A stretch of DNA of 13,019 bases from Ferroplasma sp037442045 (GCF_037442045.1 NZ_JBBIRC010000038.1:1-13019); one strand, 5' to 3'; shown: positions 1-7,370, numbered from the stretch's first letter. A program made the numbers and translations. The notes: generated from the sequence alone by a model not told the origin.

Positions 1-13
1 GTCTTAAGTTTCC

Positions 14-1471
14 ATGTTTAGAGAAAAACTCCAGAATGTTGTTGAAGGCTATACATTTGACGATGTACTTTTAAAACCCTTGCAGTCAGCAATTGAGCCC
101 AAAAATGCTGACATTTCAAGCAAATTTTCAAGGCATATAAATATTGGAATACCTATTGCAAGTTCACCAATGGATACAGTAACAGAAGATCCAATGGCAA
201 TAGCAATGGCACGCTATGGTGCAATAGGCGTCATACACCGCAATATGTCAGCAAATGAACAGGCTGAAATGGTTAAAAAGGTCAAAAAAGAAGAAAGCAT
301 AATAATCAGGGATGTTTTTTCCATAGATCCTGAAACACCGGTAAATGTTGCAAGAACTCTGATGAAAACAAAGAATATTGCTGGTCTGCCAGTGGTAGCA
401 TCAGGAAAACTAATTGGCATTTTAACAAAGAGAGACCTTGAGTTTTCTGAATCTGACGGAACTGTAAAGGAAATAATGACAAAAGATGTAATTACAGCCA
501 GTGAAAATGTTTCAATAGAAGACGCAAAATACATATTGTATAAAAATAGAGTTGAAAAACTGCCGCTTGTAGATTCAAAAGGGCGGCTTTCTGGGCTTAT
601 AACAGCAAAAGATATCAAAACCCGTGAAAAATTCCCAAATGCGTCCAGGGATAATCAGGGGCAGTTAATGGTAGGTGCAGCTATAGGGGCATATGATATA
701 GATCGTGCAATAAATCTTGAGAATGCCGGTTCAGATTTTCTGGTAATAGATACAGCACATGCACACAATAAAAATGTTTTATCATCACTTAAAAAGATAA
801 GAAAGGAAGTTCACATAGATATAATAGCTGGAAATATAGCCACAGCAGAAGCTGCAGAGGATTTAATATCACTGGGCGTTGACGGTTTGCGTGTAGGAAT
901 AGGCCCGGGCTCAATATGCACCACAAGGATAGTTGCCGGTGTTGGAGTTCCACAGTTAACCGCAATATCCAACGTAGCAGATGTTGCCGTTAAAAACGGT
1001 GTTCCTGTAATCGCTGACGGTGGTTTAAGGTATTCCGGAGATATGGTAAAGGCTTTTGCTGCCGGGGCATCCACAGTAATGCTCGGATCTTTGCTGGCAG
1101 GCACTGAAGAGAGCCCAGGAACTGAAATGATAATCAATGGGAGAAAATACAAATCCTACAGGGGCATGGGATCAATTGGCGCAATAAAGGCAGGAAAATC
1201 AGACAGATACGGAAAACTGGGAACAAATGAATTCATAGCTGAGGGAGTTGAAGGATCCGTACCATACAGAGGCAGAGTTTCAGAGAATTTATTCCAGTTT
1301 GTTGGGGGCATAAAAACTGGTATGGGATACCTTGGCGCAGAAAATCTGGAGCAACTTCGAGAGAAGGCAATATTTATAAAAATCACCAACAACGGATTAA
1401 AGGAAAGCCATCCACATGACATACACATAGTATCAGAGCCACCGAATTACCAGAATTCTGGTCTTTACTGA
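14..1471 (+). CDS. guaB: Inosine-5'-monophosphate dehydrogenase
   Basis: Oxidises IMP to XMP with NAD+, the committed step of cytosolic guanine nucleotide synthesis. The 485-residue length is normal for the family. Visible landmarks are the N-terminal TFDDVLL segment (14-20), two CBS repeats inserted at about 96-145 and 153-205, and the active-site loop GIGPGSICTTRIVAGVG (295-311), where Cys302 forms the thioimidate intermediate. Further on are the IADGG phosphate-binding segment (333-337), the flap dyad Arg398-Tyr399 in SDRYG, and the C-terminal SHPHDI motif. The ATG at 14 gives the usual family N-terminus. Only 13 bases precede it, so its promoter is outside the window. XMP made here is the substrate of the GMP synthase whose ATP-pyrophosphatase subunit lies at 9501-10421. 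Identification is from family motifs and is very secure. Confidence 0.98.
   Translation: MFREKLQNVVEGYTFDDVLLKPLQSAIEPKNADISSKFSRHINIGIPIASSPMDTVTEDPMAIAMARYGAIGVIHRNMSANEQAEMVKKVKKEESIIIRDVFSIDPETPVNVARTLMKTKNIAGLPVVASGKLIGILTKRDLEFSESDGTVKEIMTKDVITASENVSIEDAKYILYKNRVEKLPLVDSKGRLSGLITAKDIKTREKFPNASRDNQGQLMVGAAIGAYDIDRAINLENAGSDFLVIDTAHAHNKNVLSSLKKIRKEVHIDIIAGNIATAEAAEDLISLGVDGLRVGIGPGSICTTRIVAGVGVPQLTAISNVADVAVKNGVPVIADGGLRYSGDMVKAFAAGASTVMLGSLLAGTEESPGTEMIINGRKYKSYRGMGSIGAIKAGKSDRYGKLGTNEFIAEGVEGSVPYRGRVSENLFQFVGGIKTGMGYLGAENLEQLREKAIFIKITNNGLKESHPHDIHIVSEPPNYQNSGLY
1449..1462. repeat. Perfect 14-bp palindrome at the guaB 3' end
   Basis: ACCAGAATTCTGGT is a perfect palindrome (two 7-bp arms, no spacer) ending 7 nt before the last base of the guaB stop codon region. 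As RNA it could fold into a 5-bp stem with an AATT loop. It is followed by T-rich sequence with a T5 run at 1483-1487. It could act in 3'-end formation or RNA processing, or it may only reflect the codons there. Confidence 0.35.
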
Positions 1472-1508
1472 TAATTTATTAATTTTTGCATTCATAATTG
1501 TTTCAATT

Positions 1509-1523
1509 GAAAGCCTTTTATAA
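1509..1523 (+). promoter_or_regulatory. BRE/TATA promoter of the 90-aa gene
   Basis: GAAAGCCTTTTATAA combines a purine-rich BRE-like stretch with a TATA-like box centred about 25 nt before the ATG at 1545. This is the spacing expected for a leaderless archaeal transcript starting at the start codon. A second AT-rich box at 1524-1532 lies closer and fits less well. Confidence 0.5.
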
Positions 1524-1544
1524 TTTTATAAACTTTCCCATTGC

Positions 1545-1817
1545 ATGGAACCCGAAAATATTCTGGAAATATTAAATGATAAAGAAATGACACAGGATCA
1601 GATAGCAGACATAATTGTGGGGCAACCCGCATTAAATGATAAATCCAAATCAGGTTACATGAAAATCGCTGCTCAGATATTAGTTGAGAACAAACTGGAA
1701 TTCCTTTTAAACGAAATGGTTCAGGATAATACCCTGGGAGTAAAAAAAGTCCAGGATGGGCTTGTAGAACACATCTGCTATTATGCAATTGATGATATAA
1801 AAGTTAAAAATTTATAA
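1545..1817 (+). CDS. Small conserved-looking hypothetical protein (90 aa)
   Basis: I do not recognise this family. The protein is small, without membrane segments, and looks largely alpha-helical. Residues 1-25 (EILNDKEMTQDQIADIIVG) and 37-55 (GYMKIAAQILVENKLEFLL) resemble the helical spacing of a small winged-helix or helix-turn-helix fold. No diagnostic motif proves that. Two cysteine-free helices are followed by a short C-terminal stretch with a single Cys78. Coding status is supported by a TATA-like box about 25 nt upstream of the ATG and by ordinary amino-acid composition. The reading frame on the opposite strand here (1492-1788) has an unlikely composition and no promoter. It lies between guaB and truD on the same strand, but both it and truD appear to have separate promoters. 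Function is unknown. Confidence 0.7.
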   Translation: MEPENILEILNDKEMTQDQIADIIVGQPALNDKSKSGYMKIAAQILVENKLEFLLNEMVQDNTLGVKKVQDGLVEHICYYAIDDIKVKNL

Positions 1818-1920
1818 ACAAATCATTTCTACTAATAATAAAAATCTTTCCTGATGTACATATTTATTTTAACCGTCATTCCCAGACCAGGCAATAGTGT
1901 ATTAAAATATTCTCCAACTG

Positions 1921-1930
1921 TTTATTATAT
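1921..1930 (+). promoter_or_regulatory. TATA box of truD
   Basis: TTTATTATAT is centred about 25 nt upstream of the ATG at 1950, predicting a leaderless transcript from that ATG. The box lies inside the longer open frame that starts at 1854, which argues against the upstream start. Confidence 0.55.
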
Positions 1931-1949
1931 CTTCAACCAATACAGTATC

Positions 1950-3194
1950 ATGGACGAAAGTGCCACAGGCATATATGGGTATTCCACCAGTACACCTGGA
2001 ATAGATGGAAATATTAAATTTGACCCTGAAAGTTTCATAGTAAATGAAATTCCTGTAAACATTCCAGAAGACCGGAATGGCAAGTATACAATTTTAAAAA
2101 TAAGGCTAAAAAACTGGGATACAAATAAATTTCTGATGTATTTAGCAGAGCAGCTGCATATAAGCAATAAAAGAATAACATATGCGGGCACAAAGGATAA
2201 AATAGGGATAACAACCCAGTATTTCTGCATTAATATGCCGGATAACCGAGAAATAAATGGAATTCATATAAACGATGCTGAAATTATTTCACAATTCAGG
2301 ACAGCCAAAATGCTCAAACTTGGCGATCTGCTTGGAAATGAATTTGTAATAAGCATTGATACAAAGGATGATAATACTGTAAAAATAAATGATACATTTA
2401 GCCAAATAATAGAAGATAAAGGATTTCCAAATTTTTATGGTTATCAGAGATTTGGAAGCATAAGAACAAATACACATAAAATCGGAAAATTGCTTGCTCA
2501 GAATAAATACGAGGAGGCTGTGAAGCTGTATATATATGACCCGGAATTTGACAAAGAGGATTACAGAAAAATACTGGAAGAAACAGGAGATGCGGTGAAA
2601 GCTTTAAAGGAATTTCCAGAATACCTCACATTTGAAAGATCATTGCTTGGCTATATAATTCGGGAAAAGACATACAAAAATGCTTTCAGTGTATTCCCAA
2701 GAAATTTATCAATGCTTTTTATACATGCATATCAGTCATATATTTTTAATAAAATATTATCTAAGAGAATCGAGCTCACAGGAAATATGTATAACGTTCT
2801 TGAAGGCGATGTTCTATTTCCAGTAGACAAATATTTTAATCCGGACCGGAATCAATTGCTCCACGCAACGCATTATAATATTGAAAAATTAAATAAGCTT
2901 TCATGTGAAAATAAGGTAAGAACAGCATTGCCATTAATAGGCTATGATACGGAATTATCTTCAGGATTAGAAGGGGAAATAGAAAATGAAATATTGAAAG
3001 AAGAAGGAGTAGAAAAAAAAGATTTTGATTTAACATCTGATAGAAGAATGGGATCATCCGGTGATTACCGCATCATGTCTGTTCTTCCAGTAGATTTTAA
3101 AATAACTGGCAAAAATATAATTAAATTTTCCCTTGGGAAGGGCATTTACGCAACATCACTTTTAAGGGAATTTTTAAAAAAAAGTTTAAATTAA
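1950..3194 (+). CDS. truD: tRNA pseudouridine synthase D (TruD family)
   Basis: TruD/Pus7-type pseudouridine synthase, which isomerises uridine to pseudouridine in tRNA (U13 in well-studied members). The product is 414 residues from the chosen start, in the archaeal TruD range. Landmarks are AGTKDK (79-84) with the catalytic Asp83, NFYGYQRFG (161-169), which is the second diagnostic motif, and a central insertion domain. The helix AYQSYIF and the C-terminal RMGSSGDYR also fit the family. An open frame extends upstream to 1854, but the added 32 residues do not look like the family and contain the TATA box for the 1950 start. The start at 1950 gives an N-terminus that leads into the usual IKFDPESFIVNEIP segment. 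The last 9 bp overlap the 3' end of the convergent TBP gene. The enzyme family is secure and the exact target uridine is inferred. Confidence 0.95.
   Translation: MDESATGIYGYSTSTPGIDGNIKFDPESFIVNEIPVNIPEDRNGKYTILKIRLKNWDTNKFLMYLAEQLHISNKRITYAGTKDKIGITTQYFCINMPDNREINGIHINDAEIISQFRTAKMLKLGDLLGNEFVISIDTKDDNTVKINDTFSQIIEDKGFPNFYGYQRFGSIRTNTHKIGKLLAQNKYEEAVKLYIYDPEFDKEDYRKILEETGDAVKALKEFPEYLTFERSLLGYIIREKTYKNAFSVFPRNLSMLFIHAYQSYIFNKILSKRIELTGNMYNVLEGDVLFPVDKYFNPDRNQLLHATHYNIEKLNKLSCENKVRTALPLIGYDTELSSGLEGEIENEILKEEGVEKKDFDLTSDRRMGSSGDYRIMSVLPVDFKITGKNIIKFSLGKGIYATSLLREFLKKSLN
3176..3183 (-). terminator. Oligo-T terminator after TBP
   Basis: On the minus strand a run of eight T residues begins 3 nt beyond the TBP stop codon. 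U-rich tracts of this kind are the usual archaeal intrinsic termination signal. The run lies inside the 3' coding end of truD, where it is read as lysine codons. Confidence 0.5.
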
Positions 3195-3740
3195 TCCAAC
3201 TTTCTGTAATTCTTTTTTGACTTTTATTACAGCCTGTTCGATTTCACTTGCTTCCTTGGCACCAGTGCATACTACTTTTCCGGAACCAAATAAAAGCAAA
3301 ACAACTTTTGGCTCTTCAACCCTGTATACCAGGCCAGGAAACTGTTCCGGCTCATATTCAACGTTTTCAAGCCCAAGGGACATTGCTATATCTGTAAGAT
3401 TAAGCTTTGCCTCAAGGTCATAAACTGCAACAATGTTCTGTACTATTATATCAGGATTGTCAAAAACCTCTATATTTGCTTTTTTTAATTTGCTTATAAT
3501 AATATCAATTGTTTTTTTAACATTTTCCAGATTTTTGGCACCTGTGCAATTAACTTTTCCGCTTCTAAAAATAAGGACTGCTGTTTTTGGGTCTTTCAAT
3601 CTGTAAATCAATCCAGGAAACTGTTCCGGTTCATATTCAGAACCTTCCAGTGCTAATGCAATATGGCTTAAATCCAGATGTTCGGCCAGTGAAGTTGAGG
3701 CAACTATATTTTCTATTGTTATTTTTTCCATTTCACTCAT
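3186..3740 (-). CDS. tbp: TATA-box-binding protein
   Basis: General transcription factor that binds promoter TATA boxes and, with TFB, recruits archaeal RNA polymerase. From the ATG at 3740 the protein has 184 residues, typical of archaeal TBP. It is an obvious direct repeat. EYEPEQFPGL(I/V)YR occurs at 35-47 and 128-140, each followed by a strand ending in LIF or LLF and by SGKVxCTGAK at 60-69 and 153-162. The two pairs of phenylalanines in QFPGL and L(I/L)F are the DNA-kinking residues. A TTG three codons upstream (3749) is in frame but would lie at or before the predicted transcription start, so the ATG is preferred. The gene overlaps truD by 9 bp at its 3' end and is followed by a T8 tract. 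Identification is secure. Confidence 0.97.
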   Translation of the reverse strand: MSEMEKITIENIVASTSLAEHLDLSHIALALEGSEYEPEQFPGLIYRLKDPKTAVLIFRSGKVNCTGAKNLENVKKTIDIIISKLKKANIEVFDNPDIIVQNIVAVYDLEAKLNLTDIAMSLGLENVEYEPEQFPGLVYRVEEPKVVLLLFGSGKVVCTGAKEASEIEQAVIKVKKELQKVGLI

Positions 3741-3768
3741 ATTAATCAAGATGTTTATATTTAAAGGG

Positions 3769-3782
3769 TATATAAAGGTTTT
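3769..3782 (-). promoter_or_regulatory. TBP promoter (BRE plus TATA)
   Basis: Read on the minus strand, AAAACCTTTATATA is a strong BRE/TATA combination centred about 32 nt before the ATG at 3740. It predicts a start site near 3746 and a leader of only a few nucleotides. A second TATA-like stretch (TTTAAATATAAA) lies at about 3753-3764, too close to the ATG to serve the same start. Confidence 0.55.
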
Positions 3783-3808
3783 ATTTTACCTTATAAATAT
3801 TTACAATT

Positions 3809-4111
3809 TTAATACATGTTTAGCTGTTCCTTTGCGTAATCGGACATCATTTCAGGATTCCACTGGGGATCCCATACAAGCTCTATATCTGCAGCCTCCA
3901 CATCAGCAAGATTTTCCACACATTTCTGTGCTTCAGATAGAATCCACGGAGTGACAGGGCATGTTGGCGCAGTCATTGTCATTTTTATGTATACTGTGCT
4001 CTTATCAGTAATTTCTACATCATATATAAGGCCAAGATTTACCACATCCATTCCTATTTCGGGATCCGATACTTCCTTTAATGCTTCCAGAACTTCATCT
4101 TTTGTAACCAT
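3809..4111 (-). CDS. MIP18/DUF59 family Fe-S assembly protein (SufT/PaaD-like)
   Basis: A 100-residue single-domain MIP18/DUF59 protein. Relatives act in maturation of iron-sulfur proteins (eukaryotic MIP18/CIAO2, bacterial SufT) or in ring-hydroxylase assembly (PaaD). Visible family marks are SDPEIGMDVVNLGLIYD (15-31) and the TAPTCPVTPWI segment (48-57) with the conserved Cys51, the presumed metal or cluster ligand. The C-terminal tail is WDPQWNPEMMSDYAK. It is divergent from the EamA transporter and 60 bp behind TBP on the same strand, with its own TATA box about 25 nt before the ATG. No partner suf genes are next to it, so its exact client proteins cannot be told. The family call is secure and the physiological role is inferred. 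Confidence 0.9.
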   Translation of the reverse strand: MVTKDEVLEALKEVSDPEIGMDVVNLGLIYDVEITDKSTVYIKMTMTAPTCPVTPWILSEAQKCVENLADVEAADIELVWDPQWNPEMMSDYAKEQLNMY

Positions 4112-4132
4112 AATATAATCATTGTAAATATG

Positions 4133-4140
4133 TATTTAAA
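4133..4140 (-). promoter_or_regulatory. TATA box of the DUF59 gene
   Basis: On the minus strand TTTAAATA is centred about 25 nt before the ATG at 4111, predicting a leaderless transcript. It overlaps the left arm of the inverted repeat at 4135-4158. Confidence 0.5.
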
Positions 4141-4158
4141 CATTATTTAATGTTTAAA
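4135..4158. repeat. 10-bp perfect inverted repeat over a TATA box
   Basis: Arms TTTAAACATT and AATGTTTAAA are exact reverse complements separated by 4 nt. The repeat lies between the divergent DUF59 and EamA genes and covers the presumed TATA/BRE of the DUF59 gene, a position where a bound regulator would block TBP. Its size and symmetry suit a dimeric HTH repressor, but all positions except two are A or T, so chance is possible. Confidence 0.4.
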
Positions 4159-4214
4159 GTTAATGTTCCGGTAATATGATCAGCACATTTTCTAATCTGG
4201 TGAGGCCATCAAAG

Positions 4215-4229
4215 AAATAGGTTTATTAG
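4215..4229 (+). promoter_or_regulatory. Promoter of the EamA transporter gene
   Basis: AAATAG followed by GTTTATTAG forms a BRE/TATA-like element centred about 25 nt before the ATG at 4250, suggesting a leaderless message. Confidence 0.45.
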
Positions 4230-4249
4230 GCTTGCATAATTGAAGAAAT

Positions 4250-5155
4250 ATGGGAAAGCAGGCCGATATATTATTATTTGCTGTGATGGTTGTTTCATGG
4301 GCCATTAATTATCCTGTTATAAAAATAGCATTAAAATATACAAATGCATATACACTTTTATTTTACCGGATATTTTTCTCTGTTATATTTATATACATTA
4401 TATTTAAGCCAAAACTGCATTTAAAAATTTCAAGGCATGATATACTGCTATTATTCATTCTTTCCCTGCTGGACGTGGTTATATGGATGGAATTATGGTT
4501 TGTTGCAGAAACTACCATATCAGCATCACTTTCATCCATTTTAATATACACATATCCTATAATATCAACATTAATGGCGGTAATATTTCTTGGTGAGCAT
4601 CATAACAAATATGTGTTTGCCGGTATTGCCTTCGGTTTTACAGGTATCCTTATAATATTTTCAAACTCACTTCTGACTGGCTTTAAACCGGGAATTGTTA
4701 TAGCTTTACTCAGTGCAATAATGTGGTCTGTCGGCACAATGTATTTTATGAAATACCACAGCAAAAGAGACAGGGAAACAACAAATTTCCTGCAGTTTGC
4801 ATTTGCCACAATTCCTGTATTCATCATAGCTGTAATAGCAAAGCCATCCATATCGATTTTTGAACCATCTTTAGTACTGGTAGGGCTTGTACTGGTAATG
4901 GCAATACCTGGAACAGCGGTTGCATATTACGCTTTTCTACATTTGAATAAAAAATACGGTGTGTCTACAATTTCATCTTTTCTCTTCATTGTGCCGGCAC
5001 TATCTGTTGTATTCAGTTTAGTTATCTTAAATGAAATACCTTCTAATCTTGAAATTGCAGGCCTGGTTCTTGTTGGCACAGGCATATTTTTCTCTGCAAG
5101 AGGAACTAAAAATGTAACTTTGAACAAAACTCACGATAAAAAATCTCTCTCGTAG
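4250..5155 (+). CDS. EamA/DMT superfamily transporter
   Basis: A 301-residue polytopic inner-membrane protein of the drug/metabolite transporter superfamily. It has the length and about ten hydrophobic helices typical of two tandem five-helix EamA repeats. The first repeat opens with SWAINYPVIKIAL (about 16-28) and the second starts near 150 after TGFKPGIVIALLSAIMW. The C-terminus is short and basic. Members export amino acids, purines, nucleotide precursors or other small metabolites. Nothing in the sequence or neighbourhood fixes the substrate here. The final 25 bp overlap the end of the convergent coaD fusion gene. The start at 4250 is supported by a promoter-like element 25 nt upstream and by a membrane helix beginning soon after. 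Family secure, substrate unknown. Confidence 0.92.
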   Translation: MGKQADILLFAVMVVSWAINYPVIKIALKYTNAYTLLFYRIFFSVIFIYIIFKPKLHLKISRHDILLLFILSLLDVVIWMELWFVAETTISASLSSILIYTYPIISTLMAVIFLGEHHNKYVFAGIAFGFTGILIIFSNSLLTGFKPGIVIALLSAIMWSVGTMYFMKYHSKRDRETTNFLQFAFATIPVFIIAVIAKPSISIFEPSLVLVGLVLVMAIPGTAVAYYAFLHLNKKYGVSTISSFLFIVPALSVVFSLVILNEIPSNLEIAGLVLVGTGIFFSARGTKNVTLNKTHDKKSLS

Positions 5156-6108
5156 ATATCCGGCCTGAATCTTGGAATAAATGCATTTCTCAATGCTTCA
5201 TATATCAACATGCTTCTGGTAACGGAATCGCTGGAAATAAGCCCTGATATGCCACGGCTATGGCCTATTTTTTTAATTCCAAAGAGGTTTTCAACGTATT
5301 CATTGGTGCTTGAACCTGTTTTAATGGCATCGATAACAGAATCTGGCATCTGAAACCCTGATCCAAAACCTGTTGTAATAACGCTGTATCTGTCAATTAC
5401 AGCACAATAATGAAGATCATAATACATATCATTGACTTTATTATAAAAAATTCCAGATTCGATGCCAATTGAGTAATCGTTATCCTTTAATCCATACATT
5501 GCCCTGTCAGTTGCATATTTCATGGTTTCTTCACCGAATGGCTGCTCACTTCCGGTTTTATAATCTGTATTCACTGTTATTTTGTAATTTTTCATTATAG
5601 TATGAATAAATTCATCAACTGCTGCAACTTTAAGATTATTTCCTGTGGAAATTGCTATATTAATTGTTTTAATTCTCTTCCCAGTTCTTGTAATTTCACG
5701 GTTTATAATTCTTGTGGAGCTAATGGGAAAAAGATCTTCTGCAAGTGAAAATGGCACTTCAACAACATTCAATGCCTTTTTTCCCATAGCAATTCTTTTC
5801 TCATTAATTCTTTTTGCAGCAGTATATGTTTCCGGAGAAACAACAATTTCAGCTTCATCAACATCAAGGGTATTTCCGAACATGGAATCTAACGGATGAA
5901 TCTCATAATTGCCTGTAAATTTTGACATAAATTTTTCCACACTATTTACTCTTGATTTATACGATAAAATTTTTTCTTTATGGGCTTTTGCATACTGATC
6001 GGAAGTAACCCCTACCATTATTTTATTTCCTGTTTTGTATGCTGCAAAAAGAAGTTTTTCATGCCCTTTATGAAATCTATTAAACGTTCCGCCCACAAGT
6101 GTTATCAT
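5131..6108 (-). CDS. Fused phosphopantetheine adenylyltransferase / DUF84 inosine-xanthosine triphosphatase
   Basis: A two-domain protein of 325 residues. Residues 1 to about 145 are an archaeal CoaD-type nucleotidyltransferase, which makes dephospho-CoA from 4'-phosphopantetheine and ATP. It shows GGTFNRFHKGH (6-16) with the HxGH ATP-binding motif and ISSTRI (129-134). Residues about 148-325 are a DUF84 (YjjX/ITPA-like) NTPase, which hydrolyses ITP and XTP to keep damaged purines out of nucleic acids. It shows STGNNLK (154-160), the acidic GIESG loop (215-219), FGSGFQMP (248-255) and SRGISGLISSDSVTR (284-298). Both domains look intact. The gene has a TATA box 24 nt before its ATG, lies 40 bp after the aminotransferase gene, and overlaps the convergent EamA gene by 25 bp. 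I believe the same fusion exists in other Thermoplasmatales, but I could not check. The domain calls are firm and the reason for joining them is unknown. Confidence 0.92.
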   Translation of the reverse strand: MITLVGGTFNRFHKGHEKLLFAAYKTGNKIMVGVTSDQYAKAHKEKILSYKSRVNSVEKFMSKFTGNYEIHPLDSMFGNTLDVDEAEIVVSPETYTAAKRINEKRIAMGKKALNVVEVPFSLAEDLFPISSTRIINREITRTGKRIKTINIAISTGNNLKVAAVDEFIHTIMKNYKITVNTDYKTGSEQPFGEETMKYATDRAMYGLKDNDYSIGIESGIFYNKVNDMYYDLHYCAVIDRYSVITTGFGSGFQMPDSVIDAIKTGSSTNEYVENLFGIKKIGHSRGISGLISSDSVTRSMLIYEALRNAFIPRFRPDIYERDFLS

Positions 6109-6127
6109 TAAAAGTAAATAAGAATTT

Positions 6128-6136
6128 ATTATAAAA
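6128..6136 (-). promoter_or_regulatory. TATA box of the coaD fusion gene
   Basis: TTTTATAAT on the minus strand is centred about 24 nt before the ATG at 6108. This suggests the gene is transcribed on its own even though the aminotransferase gene ends only 40 bp upstream on the same strand. Confidence 0.5.
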
Positions 6137-6148
6137 TATTATTTAAAA

Positions 6149-7351
6149 TTAAAGGGAGGCTTTTTCCTCTTCAATGGTTTTTGCGAGCCTCTTTATTCCG
6201 TCCTTTATCTCTTCATCGCCTGAATATGTGAAATTAAGTCTCATTGTATTCAGTTCGGGGTCATTGTGGTAAAATGCTGAACCTGTTACATAAGCTACCT
6301 TATTTGCTATTGCCCTTTCCAGCATTTTCAGTGCATTCATCTCCTTTGGAAGCTGTACCCAGAGAAACATTCCACCATCTGGCCTTGACCATGTAGCATT
6401 CTTCATGTCATCATCCAGAGCCTCAAGCATTATATCCCTCTTTTTCTTATACAGTTCTATTGTTTTTGGTATTTGTTTATAAATTATTCCTTTTCTGATA
6501 TATTCATATGCTATATACTGGGAAAGTGAGTCAGTAGCCAGGTCAAGTGCCTGTTTGAGCTTATTGAATTCTGTCAGGACCTCTGGCTGAGAAACAGTGA
6601 AGCCAGTTCTTAATCCTGGAGCCATAATTTTTGAAAATGTTCCAAGATATGTTACAAGACCATTATTATCCATGCTTTTCAATGTTGGCAATTTCTTACC
6701 AGAGTATCGTAAATCCCCATATGGATTATCTTCTATTATGGGAATATTATACTGTTCTGCAAGTTCAAGAAGATGTTTTCTTCTGTCCAGCGGCATTGTA
6801 TAACCTGCAGGATTCTGGAAAGTTGGTATTGTGTAAATAAATTTTGGTTTGATGTTCATAGACCTCATGGTTTTTAATCGATCTTCCAGTTCATCAGTTT
6901 TCATTCCATTTTCATCCAGATCTATAGATGTTGATTTTATCCCATTAGCATTTAATGATGATATCATTCCCACATATGTTGGCGCTTCTATTATGCCATA
7001 ATCTCCCCTGTTTGCAAAAACTATGGGCAAAGCATAAAGTGCCTGCTGGGAACCTGTTGTTATCATTATATTTTCTGGGCTAACTGATATATTTTCATCT
7101 GCTTTCAGATAACCTGTAAGCTGTTCTTTGAGTTCGGGAAGCCCATCTGTCTGCCCGTACTGCAGGGCTGAAGCAGCATAATTTTCCATTATGTCATTCA
7201 GTATATTTTTTAATTCTTCATCAGGAAAAGTTTCCGGATTTGGCAATCCTCCTCCAAAGGAAATCATTCCAGGCATATGTATGTATTTTAGCAGTGCTCT
7301 GATCTCAGAGGGCTTTATATTTTTCATATTTTCAGAAAATTCAAATTTCAT
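6149..7351 (-). CDS. PLP-dependent aminotransferase (fold type I, 2-aminoadipate/aromatic-like)
   Basis: A 400-residue cytosolic class I/II-type aminotransferase. Key residues are visible: SFGGGLP (31-37), YGQTDGLPELKEQL (65-78), and TGSQQAL (99-105) for the phosphate site. Also present are FQNPAGY (178-184), EDNPYGDL (207-214) with the Asp208 that pairs with the pyridine nitrogen, SKIMAPGLRTG with the Schiff-base Lys241, and MRLNF with Arg371 for the substrate carboxylate. The overall pattern matches the LysN/2-aminoadipate and MocR-like aminotransferase branch, whose members handle 2-aminoadipate, aromatic and branched amino acids. There is no N-terminal GntR domain, so this is the enzyme form. 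The substrate cannot be read from sequence and no biosynthetic partners are adjacent. It is divergent from the GTPase gene, and a TATA-like box lies 24 nt before the ATG. Confidence 0.92.
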   Translation of the reverse strand: MKFEFSENMKNIKPSEIRALLKYIHMPGMISFGGGLPNPETFPDEELKNILNDIMENYAASALQYGQTDGLPELKEQLTGYLKADENISVSPENIMITTGSQQALYALPIVFANRGDYGIIEAPTYVGMISSLNANGIKSTSIDLDENGMKTDELEDRLKTMRSMNIKPKFIYTIPTFQNPAGYTMPLDRRKHLLELAEQYNIPIIEDNPYGDLRYSGKKLPTLKSMDNNGLVTYLGTFSKIMAPGLRTGFTVSQPEVLTEFNKLKQALDLATDSLSQYIAYEYIRKGIIYKQIPKTIELYKKKRDIMLEALDDDMKNATWSRPDGGMFLWVQLPKEMNALKMLERAIANKVAYVTGSAFYHNDPELNTMRLNFTYSGDEEIKDGIKRLAKTIEEEKASL

Positions 7352-7370
7352 AGCATATAATAGAAATTAA

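Noticed and set aside
214..618. 134-codon frame on the minus strand inside guaB
   Set aside because: It is antisense to the CBS region of IMP dehydrogenase, and its composition (Ser/Phe/Ile rich) is typical of a shadow frame.
1492..1788. 98-codon frame on the minus strand overlapping the 90-aa gene
   Set aside because: It has no promoter-like element and an odd Cys/Pro/Leu/Tyr-rich translation. The + strand frame has a TATA box at the expected distance and more ordinary composition.
3741..3749. TTG start for TBP at 3749
   Set aside because: The predicted transcription start from the TATA box at 3769-3776 falls at about 3746, after the TTG. The ATG at 3740 gives a normal TBP N-terminus.
3751..3954. 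67-codon + strand frame between TBP and the DUF59 gene
   Set aside because: It lies over the TBP promoter and antisense to the DUF59 coding end, has no promoter, and shows no recognisable sequence.
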